Assembly: GCA_024405875.1 (NCBI GenBank)
Contig: JAKSOA010000001.1
Span: 1 to 64,000 of the forward strand
From: Paludibacteraceae bacterium
Lineage (GTDB): Bacteria; Bacteroidota; Bacteroidia; Bacteroidales; Paludibacteraceae
Direction: 5' to 3'
Length of the DNA: 64,000 bases
Shown here: positions 7,698-16,294 of the stretch, piece by piece
Layout: each line of letters begins with the position of its first letter
Numbering within the stretch: the stretch's first letter is position 1
The notes under the pieces: model-generated
What the model saw: only the letters and a program-made list of their open reading frames with translations
The model's database searches: none
What the model was told of the DNA's origin: nothing
Position numbers and translations under genes: made by a program

Positions 7698-8669
7698 TTA
7701 TGGTCTGTACCGTGCCTCCTGAAGGAATCTCTGTGAATCTGTGAAATCCATAAGAGTCTGAAGCGTGGCGTCTGTGTTGGCGTTCATATATGACTCCACT
7801 ATTTTGAAACCTATATATACGCCTATACGTCCTGGTGACTCCTGACTGAGCCCCGATGTAAACGGAGCGGGAGAGAGATATTTAGTTGCAGTCTTCCAAT
7901 CTGTTGAGAAGAGTTCCCGATTCTCCATTATGTAGCCCCACACCTCCTTTTCATACCTCTCACACCACCTGTACTGAGCCTCTGTATATGACAAAAGAGA
8001 CCAAAGTGTGGCATCGGGGTAGAAGACTTTGAGCAGATATATAATCTTGCCTTGAAAAAGCATCTGGTCAAGAAGGCGGTCTCCTATGAGAGACTCAGGA
8101 AATGAGGCTGTGAGCCAGCCGTTCATCATATCCACAGGCAGTTGCTCACGTGTCATAAAAGGAATCTCATAGCCGTAGGCAATAGAGTTATACGGCTCAT
8201 AATCAGAACCTAAGTATTGGTCAATGCTGGCTGAGAGAAAGCCGTCAGCGGCGACTATTGACTGATTGAAACCCGATATATGGAACAGCACACGAGGCAC
8301 CTCCTTGTCAGGGAAGTAGTGATGAAAATATTTGAAAGCGTTATCAACCTTTCTCTCTATATCAGAATGAGATTCATAAATACGCTGTACATCTGTGTTA
8401 AGTTGCACAATACCGCTGTCTGAGGTAAACAGTGGCAACTCCCCGGTTGAGTGCAGTCGCAGGACTCCGAACGCATAGACATTCATAAAATCCCCGTATT
8501 TCTCTGCAAGAGAGGCGCTGTCAAGCGTAAAGATGTCACGGTCAAAACGCTCAATGGTTACAAGAGAGGGCTCACGCTCAATATCATCATCATAAAAACG
8601 GGTTCTGCCACCGCACGATGTCAGTAGCAGAACCGTAAATGATATTAACAACAAGTAGTTAAAACGCAT
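7698..8669 (-). CDS. gldB: Gliding motility lipoprotein GldB-like
   Basis: GldB is a lipoprotein of the gliding and T9SS machinery in Flavobacterium. Homologues also occur in non-gliding Bacteroidales, where their role is unclear. The 323-residue protein starts with a lipoprotein signal ending LLLTSC, with the lipidated Cys at residue 19. It contains the family features LVTIERFDRDIF near the N-terminus and VLFHISGFNQSIVAADGF near residue 125. The ATG at 8669 shares one base with the stop of the SPOR gene. It is the last gene of the adhesin-OmpA-PorP-SPOR cluster and is followed by a terminator. Confidence 0.8.
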   Translation of the reverse strand: MRFNYLLLISFTVLLLTSCGGRTRFYDDDIEREPSLVTIERFDRDIFTLDSASLAEKYGDFMNVYAFGVLRLHSTGELPLFTSDSGIVQLNTDVQRIYESHSDIERKVDNAFKYFHHYFPDKEVPRVLFHISGFNQSIVAADGFLSASIDQYLGSDYEPYNSIAYGYEIPFMTREQLPVDMMNGWLTASFPESLIGDRLLDQMLFQGKIIYLLKVFYPDATLWSLLSYTEAQYRWCERYEKEVWGYIMENRELFSTDWKTATKYLSPAPFTSGLSQESPGRIGVYIGFKIVESYMNANTDATLQTLMDFTDSQRFLQEARYRP

Positions 8670-9217
8670 TACTTTTTCAAATTAAGCAACCACGCTGACT
8701 GATACTCTTCTTTGATTTGAGATAAAACCTTGCGAGCCTCCGCCTCATCATTTGAAGAGAAATAGAAGACTCTGAACTTGCCGTCAGGAGCGATGGCTAT
8801 TGATGGGGAGCCCTCTCCTTTCTGCATAATCCGGTCAACTAAATTCTGAGCGTTCAGTTTCTCTTGAAAACTACCCACAACAATGTGGTATTGAAGACTC
8901 AACGCCTTACCATTCTCATCTTTATACTCACTTTTCACTGGTATTGGAGCGGCTACAACCTCTACTATTACCGGTTTTTGCTTCTCAGCCACCACCATTG
9001 CTGTATCATTCACAACTACCGTATCTCGTACAGCAACCGTGTCTCTTACAACCACAGTGTCACGTATTACTATGGTATCACGCACAACAACAGTTTTCTC
9101 AACCACGACTGTGTCTGGTTCAATGGCTCTCTCATACATTTGAGGTGTGTATTTACTGCCTGCAAATGATATTGCAGGCAGTAATGCCAAAGCCATCAAT
9201 ATAGTTTTTCTTACCAC
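8669..9217 (-). CDS. Secreted SPOR-domain protein with VVVRDT repeats
   Basis: SPOR domains bind glycan strands of peptidoglycan lacking stem peptides, so this is probably a periplasmic cell-wall-binding protein. A signal peptide covers about residues 1-20. Residues 36-72 are a run of about six hexapeptide repeats of the type VVVRDT. The SPOR domain fills the last ~75 residues (from LQYHIVVGSFQEKLNAQ). The start is a GTG at 9217, seven bases inside the end of the porP gene, indicating coupling. Its place between PorP/SprF and GldB suggests a role in anchoring this secretion module to the wall, which is inference. Confidence 0.85.
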   Translation of the reverse strand: MVRKTILMALALLPAISFAGSKYTPQMYERAIEPDTVVVEKTVVVRDTIVIRDTVVVRDTVAVRDTVVVNDTAMVVAEKQKPVIVEVVAAPIPVKSEYKDENGKALSLQYHIVVGSFQEKLNAQNLVDRIMQKGEGSPSIAIAPDGKFRVFYFSSNDEAEARKVLSQIKEEYQSAWLLNLKK

Positions 9218-10182
9218 TGTGCCGGATATTTTGTCGGAATATTGAATGAGAGGATAATCTCGTGAGTGTTAGATGAGTACTGACGCAGATTCTTGCCCAC
9301 ACTCATATCATAGCAGTAACCAATACGCAGCCAACGCCACTCAGCACCAATCATAAAGGCAAGCATATCACTTGAGAAAGGATAGTCCTTAAGACCTGTG
9401 TAACCACCTTTGTAACCTATACCAAACCAATATTTACCCTTATACATAGCGGTAACACTGAAGTTAAGGATATTGTCCTGCTCCAGAGTCTGACCCTCAG
9501 TAGCCTTGCTAAGACCTCCAACATTCATATAAGCGAACGCAGGTATAAGGCTGAACTGCTTTGGAAGTGGCACATTACCTCTAACATAAAGGTTAATGTG
9601 TGAAGGTGCCACACAGGTTGATACCTCACGTCCAATGTTACGCATATGGGTCATTGAGAAACCTCCCATAAGGTATTTCCAAGAGAGTTCAAAACCAAAG
9701 TCAAGGTCAAAGTTTGTGGTCTGCTCAACCTCAGTTGGTCTGGTTGGGTCTGACGGGTCTTTCCAAACGTGACGCTGCGGGTCAAAACGCTTATTGATGA
9801 CACCTGCGGCAAGACCAAGAGAGAGAAGCATATCATCTGTCAAGTCTATGTTATAAGCGTAACAGATTTTAGCGTCAATGGTCTGGTTTGCAAGACCTAA
9901 CTCATCATAAACAAAACTAAGACCGAAACCTGAACTAAGTTTGTCATTATAGTAGTGAGCGTTCAGCAATGCTGATGTAGGAGTTGTCTCCAATCCCTGT
10001 GAAGCCCATTGCAGGCGGGTTGAAGTGAACAACTGAATATTCTCATTATTACCTATGGCGGCAGGGTTCTGGTTTATACGGGAGAACATCTGCTCTGTCA
10101 TAGTAAAGTCACTTTGAGCAAATAACGCAGTGCCCAAAAACAATAGTGAAATTAAAACTAGACTTTTCTTCATGGCATTCAT
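9211..10182 (-). CDS. PorP/SprF family outer-membrane protein (module A)
   Basis: PorP/SprF proteins are outer-membrane beta-barrel partners of the T9SS that help secrete or anchor proteins with type B (gliding-type) C-terminal domains. The protein has a signal peptide ending LFAQ. After it comes SDFTMTEQMFSRINQNPAAIGN, written here in two parts: SDFTMTEQMFS and RINQNPAAIGN, the latter holding the family NPAxxG motif. Beta-strand-like segments run to the C-terminus. The ATG at 10182 overlaps the previous stop by one base. A second ATG at codon 4 (10173) gives a more typical start to the signal peptide. It pairs with the adhesin at 11497 and the OmpA protein at 10182. Confidence 0.92.
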   Translation of the reverse strand: MNAMKKSLVLISLLFLGTALFAQSDFTMTEQMFSRINQNPAAIGNNENIQLFTSTRLQWASQGLETTPTSALLNAHYYNDKLSSGFGLSFVYDELGLANQTIDAKICYAYNIDLTDDMLLSLGLAAGVINKRFDPQRHVWKDPSDPTRPTEVEQTTNFDLDFGFELSWKYLMGGFSMTHMRNIGREVSTCVAPSHINLYVRGNVPLPKQFSLIPAFAYMNVGGLSKATEGQTLEQDNILNFSVTAMYKGKYWFGIGYKGGYTGLKDYPFSSDMLAFMIGAEWRWLRIGYCYDMSVGKNLRQYSSNTHEIILSFNIPTKYPAQW

Positions 10183-11471
10183 TATTTAGCATCATCTTTT
10201 AATATATCAACAACTACACGACGGTTCTGATAGAACTCCTCCTCATTCTGAGGATCCGCAATTACAGGACGACGTTTACCATAACCCTTAGCTATAAGAA
10301 TATCCGGGTTAACACCCTTCTCTATAAGTTTGTCTCTTACTGTATTAGCACGCTCAAGAGACAATTTGTCATTATATGCGTCACTACCACGTTGGTCTGT
10401 GTGTCCCTCAATAATAAACTTAGTTCCGGCAGGCAGTTGCTTCATAGCCTCAACCATAGCGTCAATCTCACGCAGGAAACGCTCTGTCAAATCAGACTTG
10501 TCAAAGTCAAAGAGGTAGAACGCCCAAGGGAATGTAATTACAATTGGCTCCAACTCAGGGATAATAATCTCTGGCTCAGGCTCTGGTTCAGGTAGTTTAA
10601 CCCAAGCCCAAATATCATCACTTCCACCACGATTTGATATAATGAAAGGAGTACCATCCTTTACAATTATATTATAATCCTCTGATTGTCCGTTGTAAGG
10701 ATTATCCATAATCTCAACAGCAGCCCAAGTGTTGCCATTGGCGTCACCTTTGAAAATATCTGTTCCTACACCAGCCTTTGTCCTTGATACATAAATAATC
10801 TCATCATTCTCAACAAAGGCGAAATCCTCATCCTCCTCTGTGTTGATTGTCTCACCTGCATTAACCGGATATTGCCATTTCTCAGCATCACGCGGCTCAA
10901 TCCACCAAATATCCTTTCCACCCTTGCCACCTTCAATATCGGCACTTGTGAAATATATACGGTTGCCAGATTTTGCTATAGTCGGGTTAAGCATAACAAG
11001 TTGCGGTTTCTTAGCATAGTTCCAACCTGCATTGGCAAGGAAATAACTGCGTCCGCGCTCCTTCTCAAGGCCCTCAATAACAAGACGTTTTGGCTTGCTC
11101 CACTTCTCTCCGTCAAATGTTGACTCATAGAGCCACTCACACGCCTCAGATTCCTTAAGGGTGAAGTAGATTTTGTTTTTTGCGGCATCGTAGGCTACAG
11201 TACCGTGAACACCAAGGTCTGTAAGAGCCTTTGACTCAGCAACATTGTTAATACCTGTAGCCGCAGTGTCAATCTCACCTGCATAAACGGTTTTGTCTTT
11301 CAGGAAAATCATTTTATTGCCATCAAGCAAAGACATACTGTGCTCTTTCTCTGAGGTGTTAACCTCCAAAGATTTAAATTCATAACTCTCTTCGTTAAAC
11401 TTCTTATCTATTGCACTGAAAGCAGTAGAAGAGGCTATCAAAAGAGCCATTGGTAAAAGAATTCTTTTCAT
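10182..11471 (-). CDS. OmpA-family protein with PD40-type propeller (module A)
   Basis: This is probably a periplasmic or outer-membrane protein that ties the T9SS module to peptidoglycan. The 429 residues comprise a signal peptide (about 1-20), a WD40/PD40-like propeller region (about 40-295, with units such as IYFTSADIEGGKGGKDIWW), a Pro/Glu-rich linker (LPEPEPEPEIIIPELEP) and a C-terminal OmpA domain (about 325-425). The OmpA domain contains FDFDKSDL and the peptidoglycan-binding IEGHTDQRGSDAYN. The architecture resembles PorE and the OmpA proteins next to sprF genes. It overlaps porP by one base. Confidence 0.9.
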   Translation of the reverse strand: MKRILLPMALLIASSTAFSAIDKKFNEESYEFKSLEVNTSEKEHSMSLLDGNKMIFLKDKTVYAGEIDTAATGINNVAESKALTDLGVHGTVAYDAAKNKIYFTLKESEACEWLYESTFDGEKWSKPKRLVIEGLEKERGRSYFLANAGWNYAKKPQLVMLNPTIAKSGNRIYFTSADIEGGKGGKDIWWIEPRDAEKWQYPVNAGETINTEEDEDFAFVENDEIIYVSRTKAGVGTDIFKGDANGNTWAAVEIMDNPYNGQSEDYNIIVKDGTPFIISNRGGSDDIWAWVKLPEPEPEPEIIIPELEPIVITFPWAFYLFDFDKSDLTERFLREIDAMVEAMKQLPAGTKFIIEGHTDQRGSDAYNDKLSLERANTVRDKLIEKGVNPDILIAKGYGKRRPVIADPQNEEEFYQNRRVVVDILKDDAK

Positions 11472-11496
11472 TTAATTAAAGATTTTATGGTTATTA

Positions 11497-14400
11497 TTAT
11501 TTGTTATCTTTTGACTTGAAAATCTCTACAGTTCCCTTCTTAATGGTATCATCATTAAGTGTAGCCACATAGAAATAGACTCCTGGCATTGCCATATTGC
11601 CTGATGACGAACCTGTGTTACAATAACCGTCCCAAGTGTTGCCTTGAATGTCGGCAATCATATTACCGTTACGGTCAAATATCTTCATACTCTTGACGCA
11701 CACCTCAAACAAACCATTTGTGCTACCTGATGTGTATGGAGTGAATACCGTAGGCCAAACCAAATCAACATTGACAGGCACCTCCGCCTCACAACCCTGG
11801 TTTCTAACTACGAATGTCGTTGATGAATACAAAGGACCTGTAGAACAACTATTCCCCTGACCCTCATAGATGGCACTTGACTCACCTTTTTTGTAGAATG
11901 AGTATATACCCAGACTCATTGGTGTCATTGTGGCTGTCAACTGAGCGTCCGCTCCGCAGGTTTCAATCTTCTCTGGGTCCGCCTTTAGTGCAAGCGAATA
12001 ATATGTGAGCGTATTTTCCTCTGAGTAGAATTCACCGAATTTAGCCCTTACAATAACATCCTCTGTTATATCCATAACATACTCAGCCTTACCCTCTGAA
12101 CCTGGAATATCAACCCCGTTTTTCTGCCATACAACGGTACCCTCACCCTCTGTTATTGCTTTAAGAGTATATGTATTACAACTATTAGTGTAACTCATTG
12201 ATACTGAACCAACCATAACACTAACTTCATTTGACTGGCAACCATCTTCTGTCTTTGCGTAATAAGAGGCTGTAACCTCCGGAGAATAACTCCAAGTGTT
12301 GTTTGGCTCATAAATTCTATTGCCCACTTTACCACCGTTCACCTTATATAATTCAGTACCTACATCGGTAAGCCAGTCACCCTCATTTGGTGTTACCGTA
12401 AAGGTAACCACTTCACCCTTTTCTATTTTCTTAGGGTCTGCGTCAAGTGTTATAGAGTGTCCGAACACCTCATCCTGAGTACCCGCACCTCCGTAAGTCG
12501 CCATTACAACACCATCTTGAGGTGCGTCAAACTCTATTTCAAGTTTGCCGTCTGTACCAGGAATCTTTACAGGAGGATTTTGTGATAAATCATCAAAGAA
12601 CCACTCTATAGTACCCTCTCCCTTAACTTCCGCTTTGAATGAATAGTGGCTACAAACACTTGTATATGTGAAAGAGACCTCTGGTTTAACCACAACCTTT
12701 ATTGTACCTGTCTGACAACCATTAACCTTAATATAATATTCTCCTGATTTCTGTGCATTAAATGTGTATTCAGCAACAGGGCTGGCTGACTGCGGTTTAA
12801 ATTGAACATCCTTTTCATCAACAAGAGTACCGTCCGCTGTAAAGAACTGAGCCTTACCCTCATCACCTATGTATGAATTCTGTGAGATTGACAATGTAAC
12901 CTCACCATCATAATCCACAGTTATTGTCTCACCCTCAGCGTAAGTCTCATCAACGTATTTTCCCTCCATTTTCAAATTATAGAGAGGCTCATACAACTCA
13001 TCAGAATAGACTATTGACGCCCCTGAACCTATGGAGGCCTTTATCGCACTTACTTCTTCTGTTATTACGTATGTAAATGTGTTTGACGCTGGTTGAGGTT
13101 CTCCAACCGGCACAGGAGCACCTGAGGCATCCAAATAGTACCACTGAACTTCAGGCGCAAGAGTAACGGCTTTGAATACGGCGGTATTACAATCTCTGCT
13201 TACAAGTTCTATATCAACAGTTCCCAATATGCTTACAGCAACACTGTTTGACTGACATCCGTCATATTCCGCATAATAGGTGACAGCTTTCTCTATATCG
13301 CATATCTCCTTATTATTATCTGTTATATTTATCTCAGATTGAGAGCCGTCACTTCCTACTATTTTAGCCTTATCAACAGTAGTAGGTGTAATATCATATC
13401 CTGTATATTGAGGATAGAGATACGCACAACCACCTTTGCTTATCTCTATAGTTGTGGTTTCAGGGGTTGTGACAGGTGTAGCCTTATCTGTCACCGTCAA
13501 TTTAATGTTATGGAAAGTGACAACTTCTGTATTGGCATCAGTCTTAATACCCCCCTCTCCCACTGTCTCTATCTTAAACTGCGTATCTTTTGTAATATCC
13601 ACAATTTTCTTTAGGGAAATATCCTTTGCAGAGGCTGTCTGCTTGCCAATCTCATCCCAAGATATGCCGCCGTTCTCTGACTTAAACCAAGTGACCACAT
13701 CACCTGGATTTATTAAAGCCTCAAGTGTAATCTTATCACACTCACGCGTATATTCAAGTGACGGAATAGAGCAGACTACTGCCATTGTATCTGTTACTGA
13801 GACAGGTGAGCATCCTATATCCTCCCCGTTGAAATACTTGGTTGCAGTAGTCTCATCTTGAGCAAGAATAACGTATGTGGAGTATTTTTTATCTTCTGTA
13901 GGAGTGAATTTACCCAAATTAATGTTTGCACCTGAACGCGTGGCATCAGGCTTAAACTCACCGCTGTTCTCTCTAACAACCCACAAATAATATGGGTCAT
14001 TTATACCTGCGGCATCAGCATCTGCCTGTAGTGTAACTTCTGTACCACACTCCGCCACAACACGCTTGCCTACAACCGCACCAGGACTGCTTGCCTCTTT
14101 ATCAAGTGAAACTTCTGTAGTACAAATTGCGAAAGCCAGATTATCAAGAAGCAGGTCATTACCATTACTTCCTGCGGCGGCATAGTTTACTACACGGATT
14201 TCAAAAGTGGTACTGCTACCTGTATTAAACTGCATTGAACCAGCCTTCCAACCATCATCCTTTGTAAGCGTACCTGAATCATACTCCTCACTTGCTATAA
14301 CTACATCTCCTGCAACAAGTTGTACTTGGAAACGTACAGCCGATTGAGCACTCTTTGAGGCTTGTGCCACAAAGAATGAGAAAGTTACTGTAGTATTAGG

Positions 14401-15780
14401 GCAGTTCACACTTACCTCACGCTTATAAAGAATATCATTAGGACCGCCATCCTTGCAGTTAAGCAGAAGCATACCACCATTCACTTCACCACCCACAGAA
14501 CGCAAGTCATCACGGAACCAATAGTTTTCTGCATCTTCACGGCAAGCGTCGCCCTCTCCTTCACCTTCCTTTGTACAGCCAGCCCACTTGGCATTTGCCA
14601 CCACGGCATACTCACCTCCGTTTTTCAGAGCCTTACATTTTGCCATAAAATTATAACCCGATGGAACGTATTGGCAACTCTTGTGGTCTTTCTCATCTGC
14701 CACAGTACCAAAGTTTTCAAAGAACAGTTGGTTGCTCAGTTTGCCGTCACACGCTTGAATACGGGTGACACTAACCTCATTTGAATAGACCCACTCTGTT
14801 TCTGTTTGCGGATTATCAGCACCGTTATATTTTGCACGATATAGCGTTATGCCAGCCTTCTTAGGAGCATCAACCAATGTCAAACCCTTATAGTTAAGTT
14901 CTGTCCAAGAGGCTTCTGTAACAGATTTTGACTCCCAAAGCACATCATTATCTTCAATACCTTCCGCGGCTGAAGCCTGTATGGTAACCTTTGAGCCAAG
15001 GAAAGAGCCCTCATCATCTGTTATGGCTATGGAGACACCAGAAACCACTTTAGCCTTACCCGTCATAAGAATTTCTGAGAAAGCAAGTACAAGGCCATCG
15101 GCTCCCGCATTAGTGTCTGTTCTACGCAAAGACAAGGTAAATTTATTTGAAAGCTTTTCCTTAGGGATACCTATCTGAAGATAATTCATTGTTACTCCGC
15201 TACTTACCTCCACACTGCCTATATTATCAGAGCCAATGAACAGTGAGTACCCGGCGCTGCCGCTTCCACTGTTTGAAACCTCATCAATAACAATATTTAA
15301 TGAGACAGAGTCTGTTGACTCCTTATCATAATTCTTGATATTGAATGTAAGAATATCTTTGCCCGATGCCACATTATTCATCACCAATCTATTGAGGTCT
15401 TGCCCCATATAATCAACATCAGTAATATCAGTCAATTGTGAATTAAGATTTTTAGGATTCCCCACAATTGCATATTGTGTGCCTGTCAGACTGAAATTAC
15501 CATTTGTAGTCTCTGAATACCCCGATGGAAGTACTATAGACATATTCTGCCTATATACTTGAGACATTGGAATGTTCTCATAGCCAGAATCCTCTCCCTG
15601 CACGTCATTTGTGGAGAATGTGGTACCGAACTGACCGTTCAAGCCCCAGTAATTAACTTGCATATTCTCCATTGACTGATTTACAAGATTAGCGGCAAAC
15701 AATGTTGAGACGCACAAGCAAGAAACAGTCAGACAAAGAAGTGCCTTAAGGTTAATATTGTGAAGTATTTGTCTATTCAT
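11497..15780 (-). CDS. Large secreted adhesin-like protein with gliding-type C-terminal domain (module A)
   Basis: At 1427 residues this is the largest protein in the window. It has a signal peptide ending LFAA and several Ig-like or PKD-like beta-sandwich repeats. Repeat ends are marked by a recurring Gly-Cys motif (DGCQSNSVAV, NGCQTGTIKV, DGCQSNEVSV, QGCEAEVPVN) spaced on the order of 150 residues apart. The last ~85 residues resemble a T9SS type B C-terminal domain (VFTP..., MKIFDRNGNMIADIQ..., WDGY..., MPGVYFYVATLNDDTIKKGT), although the usual NGDGxND segment is replaced by YTSGSTNGLFE. By family knowledge it would be exported by the T9SS and held at the surface with the PorP/SprF partner encoded downstream. 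The ligand is unknown. Confidence 0.85.
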   Translation of the reverse strand: MNRQILHNINLKALLCLTVSCLCVSTLFAANLVNQSMENMQVNYWGLNGQFGTTFSTNDVQGEDSGYENIPMSQVYRQNMSIVLPSGYSETTNGNFSLTGTQYAIVGNPKNLNSQLTDITDVDYMGQDLNRLVMNNVASGKDILTFNIKNYDKESTDSVSLNIVIDEVSNSGSGSAGYSLFIGSDNIGSVEVSSGVTMNYLQIGIPKEKLSNKFTLSLRRTDTNAGADGLVLAFSEILMTGKAKVVSGVSIAITDDEGSFLGSKVTIQASAAEGIEDNDVLWESKSVTEASWTELNYKGLTLVDAPKKAGITLYRAKYNGADNPQTETEWVYSNEVSVTRIQACDGKLSNQLFFENFGTVADEKDHKSCQYVPSGYNFMAKCKALKNGGEYAVVANAKWAGCTKEGEGEGDACREDAENYWFRDDLRSVGGEVNGGMLLLNCKDGGPNDILYKREVSVNCPNTTVTFSFFVAQASKSAQSAVRFQVQLVAGDVVIASEEYDSGTLTKDDGWKAGSMQFNTGSSTTFEIRVVNYAAAGSNGNDLLLDNLAFAICTTEVSLDKEASSPGAVVGKRVVAECGTEVTLQADADAAGINDPYYLWVVRENSGEFKPDATRSGANINLGKFTPTEDKKYSTYVILAQDETTATKYFNGEDIGCSPVSVTDTMAVVCSIPSLEYTRECDKITLEALINPGDVVTWFKSENGGISWDEIGKQTASAKDISLKKIVDITKDTQFKIETVGEGGIKTDANTEVVTFHNIKLTVTDKATPVTTPETTTIEISKGGCAYLYPQYTGYDITPTTVDKAKIVGSDGSQSEINITDNNKEICDIEKAVTYYAEYDGCQSNSVAVSILGTVDIELVSRDCNTAVFKAVTLAPEVQWYYLDASGAPVPVGEPQPASNTFTYVITEEVSAIKASIGSGASIVYSDELYEPLYNLKMEGKYVDETYAEGETITVDYDGEVTLSISQNSYIGDEGKAQFFTADGTLVDEKDVQFKPQSASPVAEYTFNAQKSGEYYIKVNGCQTGTIKVVVKPEVSFTYTSVCSHYSFKAEVKGEGTIEWFFDDLSQNPPVKIPGTDGKLEIEFDAPQDGVVMATYGGAGTQDEVFGHSITLDADPKKIEKGEVVTFTVTPNEGDWLTDVGTELYKVNGGKVGNRIYEPNNTWSYSPEVTASYYAKTEDGCQSNEVSVMVGSVSMSYTNSCNTYTLKAITEGEGTVVWQKNGVDIPGSEGKAEYVMDITEDVIVRAKFGEFYSEENTLTYYSLALKADPEKIETCGADAQLTATMTPMSLGIYSFYKKGESSAIYEGQGNSCSTGPLYSSTTFVVRNQGCEAEVPVNVDLVWPTVFTPYTSGSTNGLFEVCVKSMKIFDRNGNMIADIQGNTWDGYCNTGSSSGNMAMPGVYFYVATLNDDTIKKGTVEIFKSKDNK

Positions 15781-15807
15781 AGTATTTCACTTTTCATTAT
15801 TTGGCTA

Positions 15808-15815
15808 CAAATATA
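15808..15815 (-). promoter_or_regulatory. Promoter -7 box of the module A operon
   Basis: TATATTTG on the minus strand, about 28 bases before the adhesin ATG. It probably drives adhesin, ompA, porP, SPOR and gldB, which overlap or nearly abut. Confidence 0.6.
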
Positions 15816-15865
15816 ACAAATTTTCCACAAAAAGCACACAACAACCACACTTTTTCAAACGACAA

Positions 15866-16294
15866 ATGATTTTTCACAGAATTTATGCGTACCTTAGTTC
15901 CGCATTTGTCCAAACTGTGAACACAATAGCCCAAATAACAGAAGGAATTTTCAAAGACAAGGGGAGCAAATTCCTTGCCTTCGCACACCACGTTGAGAGC
16001 GTGGACGAGGCAAAAACTATTGTGGCTAAATACAAAAAAGAGCACCACAAGGCTCGTCACGTCTGCTTTGCCTACCGCATTGGTGAGAACGCCGAGGTAT
16101 ATCGTGGCTGTGATGACGGAGAACCGTCAGGCACTGCCGGAAAGCCCATTCTACGTCAACTTGAAATAGCCAACCTTACAAATTCAATGGTTGTTGTAGT
16201 AAGATACTTCGGAGGAACACTATTAGGCACGGGCGGACTGGTACGCGCCTATAGAGAGGCTACGGCAGACGCTCTTAAAGATTTGTGTAAGTGA
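15866..16294 (+). CDS. YigZ/UPF0029 (IMPACT-family) single-domain protein
   Basis: This is the only plus-strand gene in the left half. The 142 residues cover the UPF0029/IMPACT domain with its conserved core: GSKFLAFA, KARHVCFAYRIG, DDGEPSGTAGKPIL and VVVVRYFGGTLLGTGGL. Standard YigZ proteins are about 200 residues, with a C-terminal DUF1949 domain that is absent here. The biochemical role of bacterial YigZ is not settled. The ATG at 15866 leaves an atypical 16-residue leader, and an in-frame GTG at 15917 would give a more usual N-terminus. The 3' end overlaps the convergent DUF4270 gene by 20 bases. Confidence 0.85.
   Translation: MIFHRIYAYLSSAFVQTVNTIAQITEGIFKDKGSKFLAFAHHVESVDEAKTIVAKYKKEHHKARHVCFAYRIGENAEVYRGCDDGEPSGTAGKPILRQLEIANLTNSMVVVVRYFGGTLLGTGGLVRAYREATADALKDLCK

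Noticed and set aside
8669..9217. CRISPR-like array from the repeated GTATC/GTGTC units in the SPOR gene.
   Set aside because: The units are 18-bp in-frame codon repeats encoding VVVRDT, without spacers.
11497..15780. Direct repeats at DNA level in the large adhesin.
   Set aside because: The repeats are visible only as protein-level Gly-Cys motifs with low nucleotide identity, so I list no DNA repeat units.
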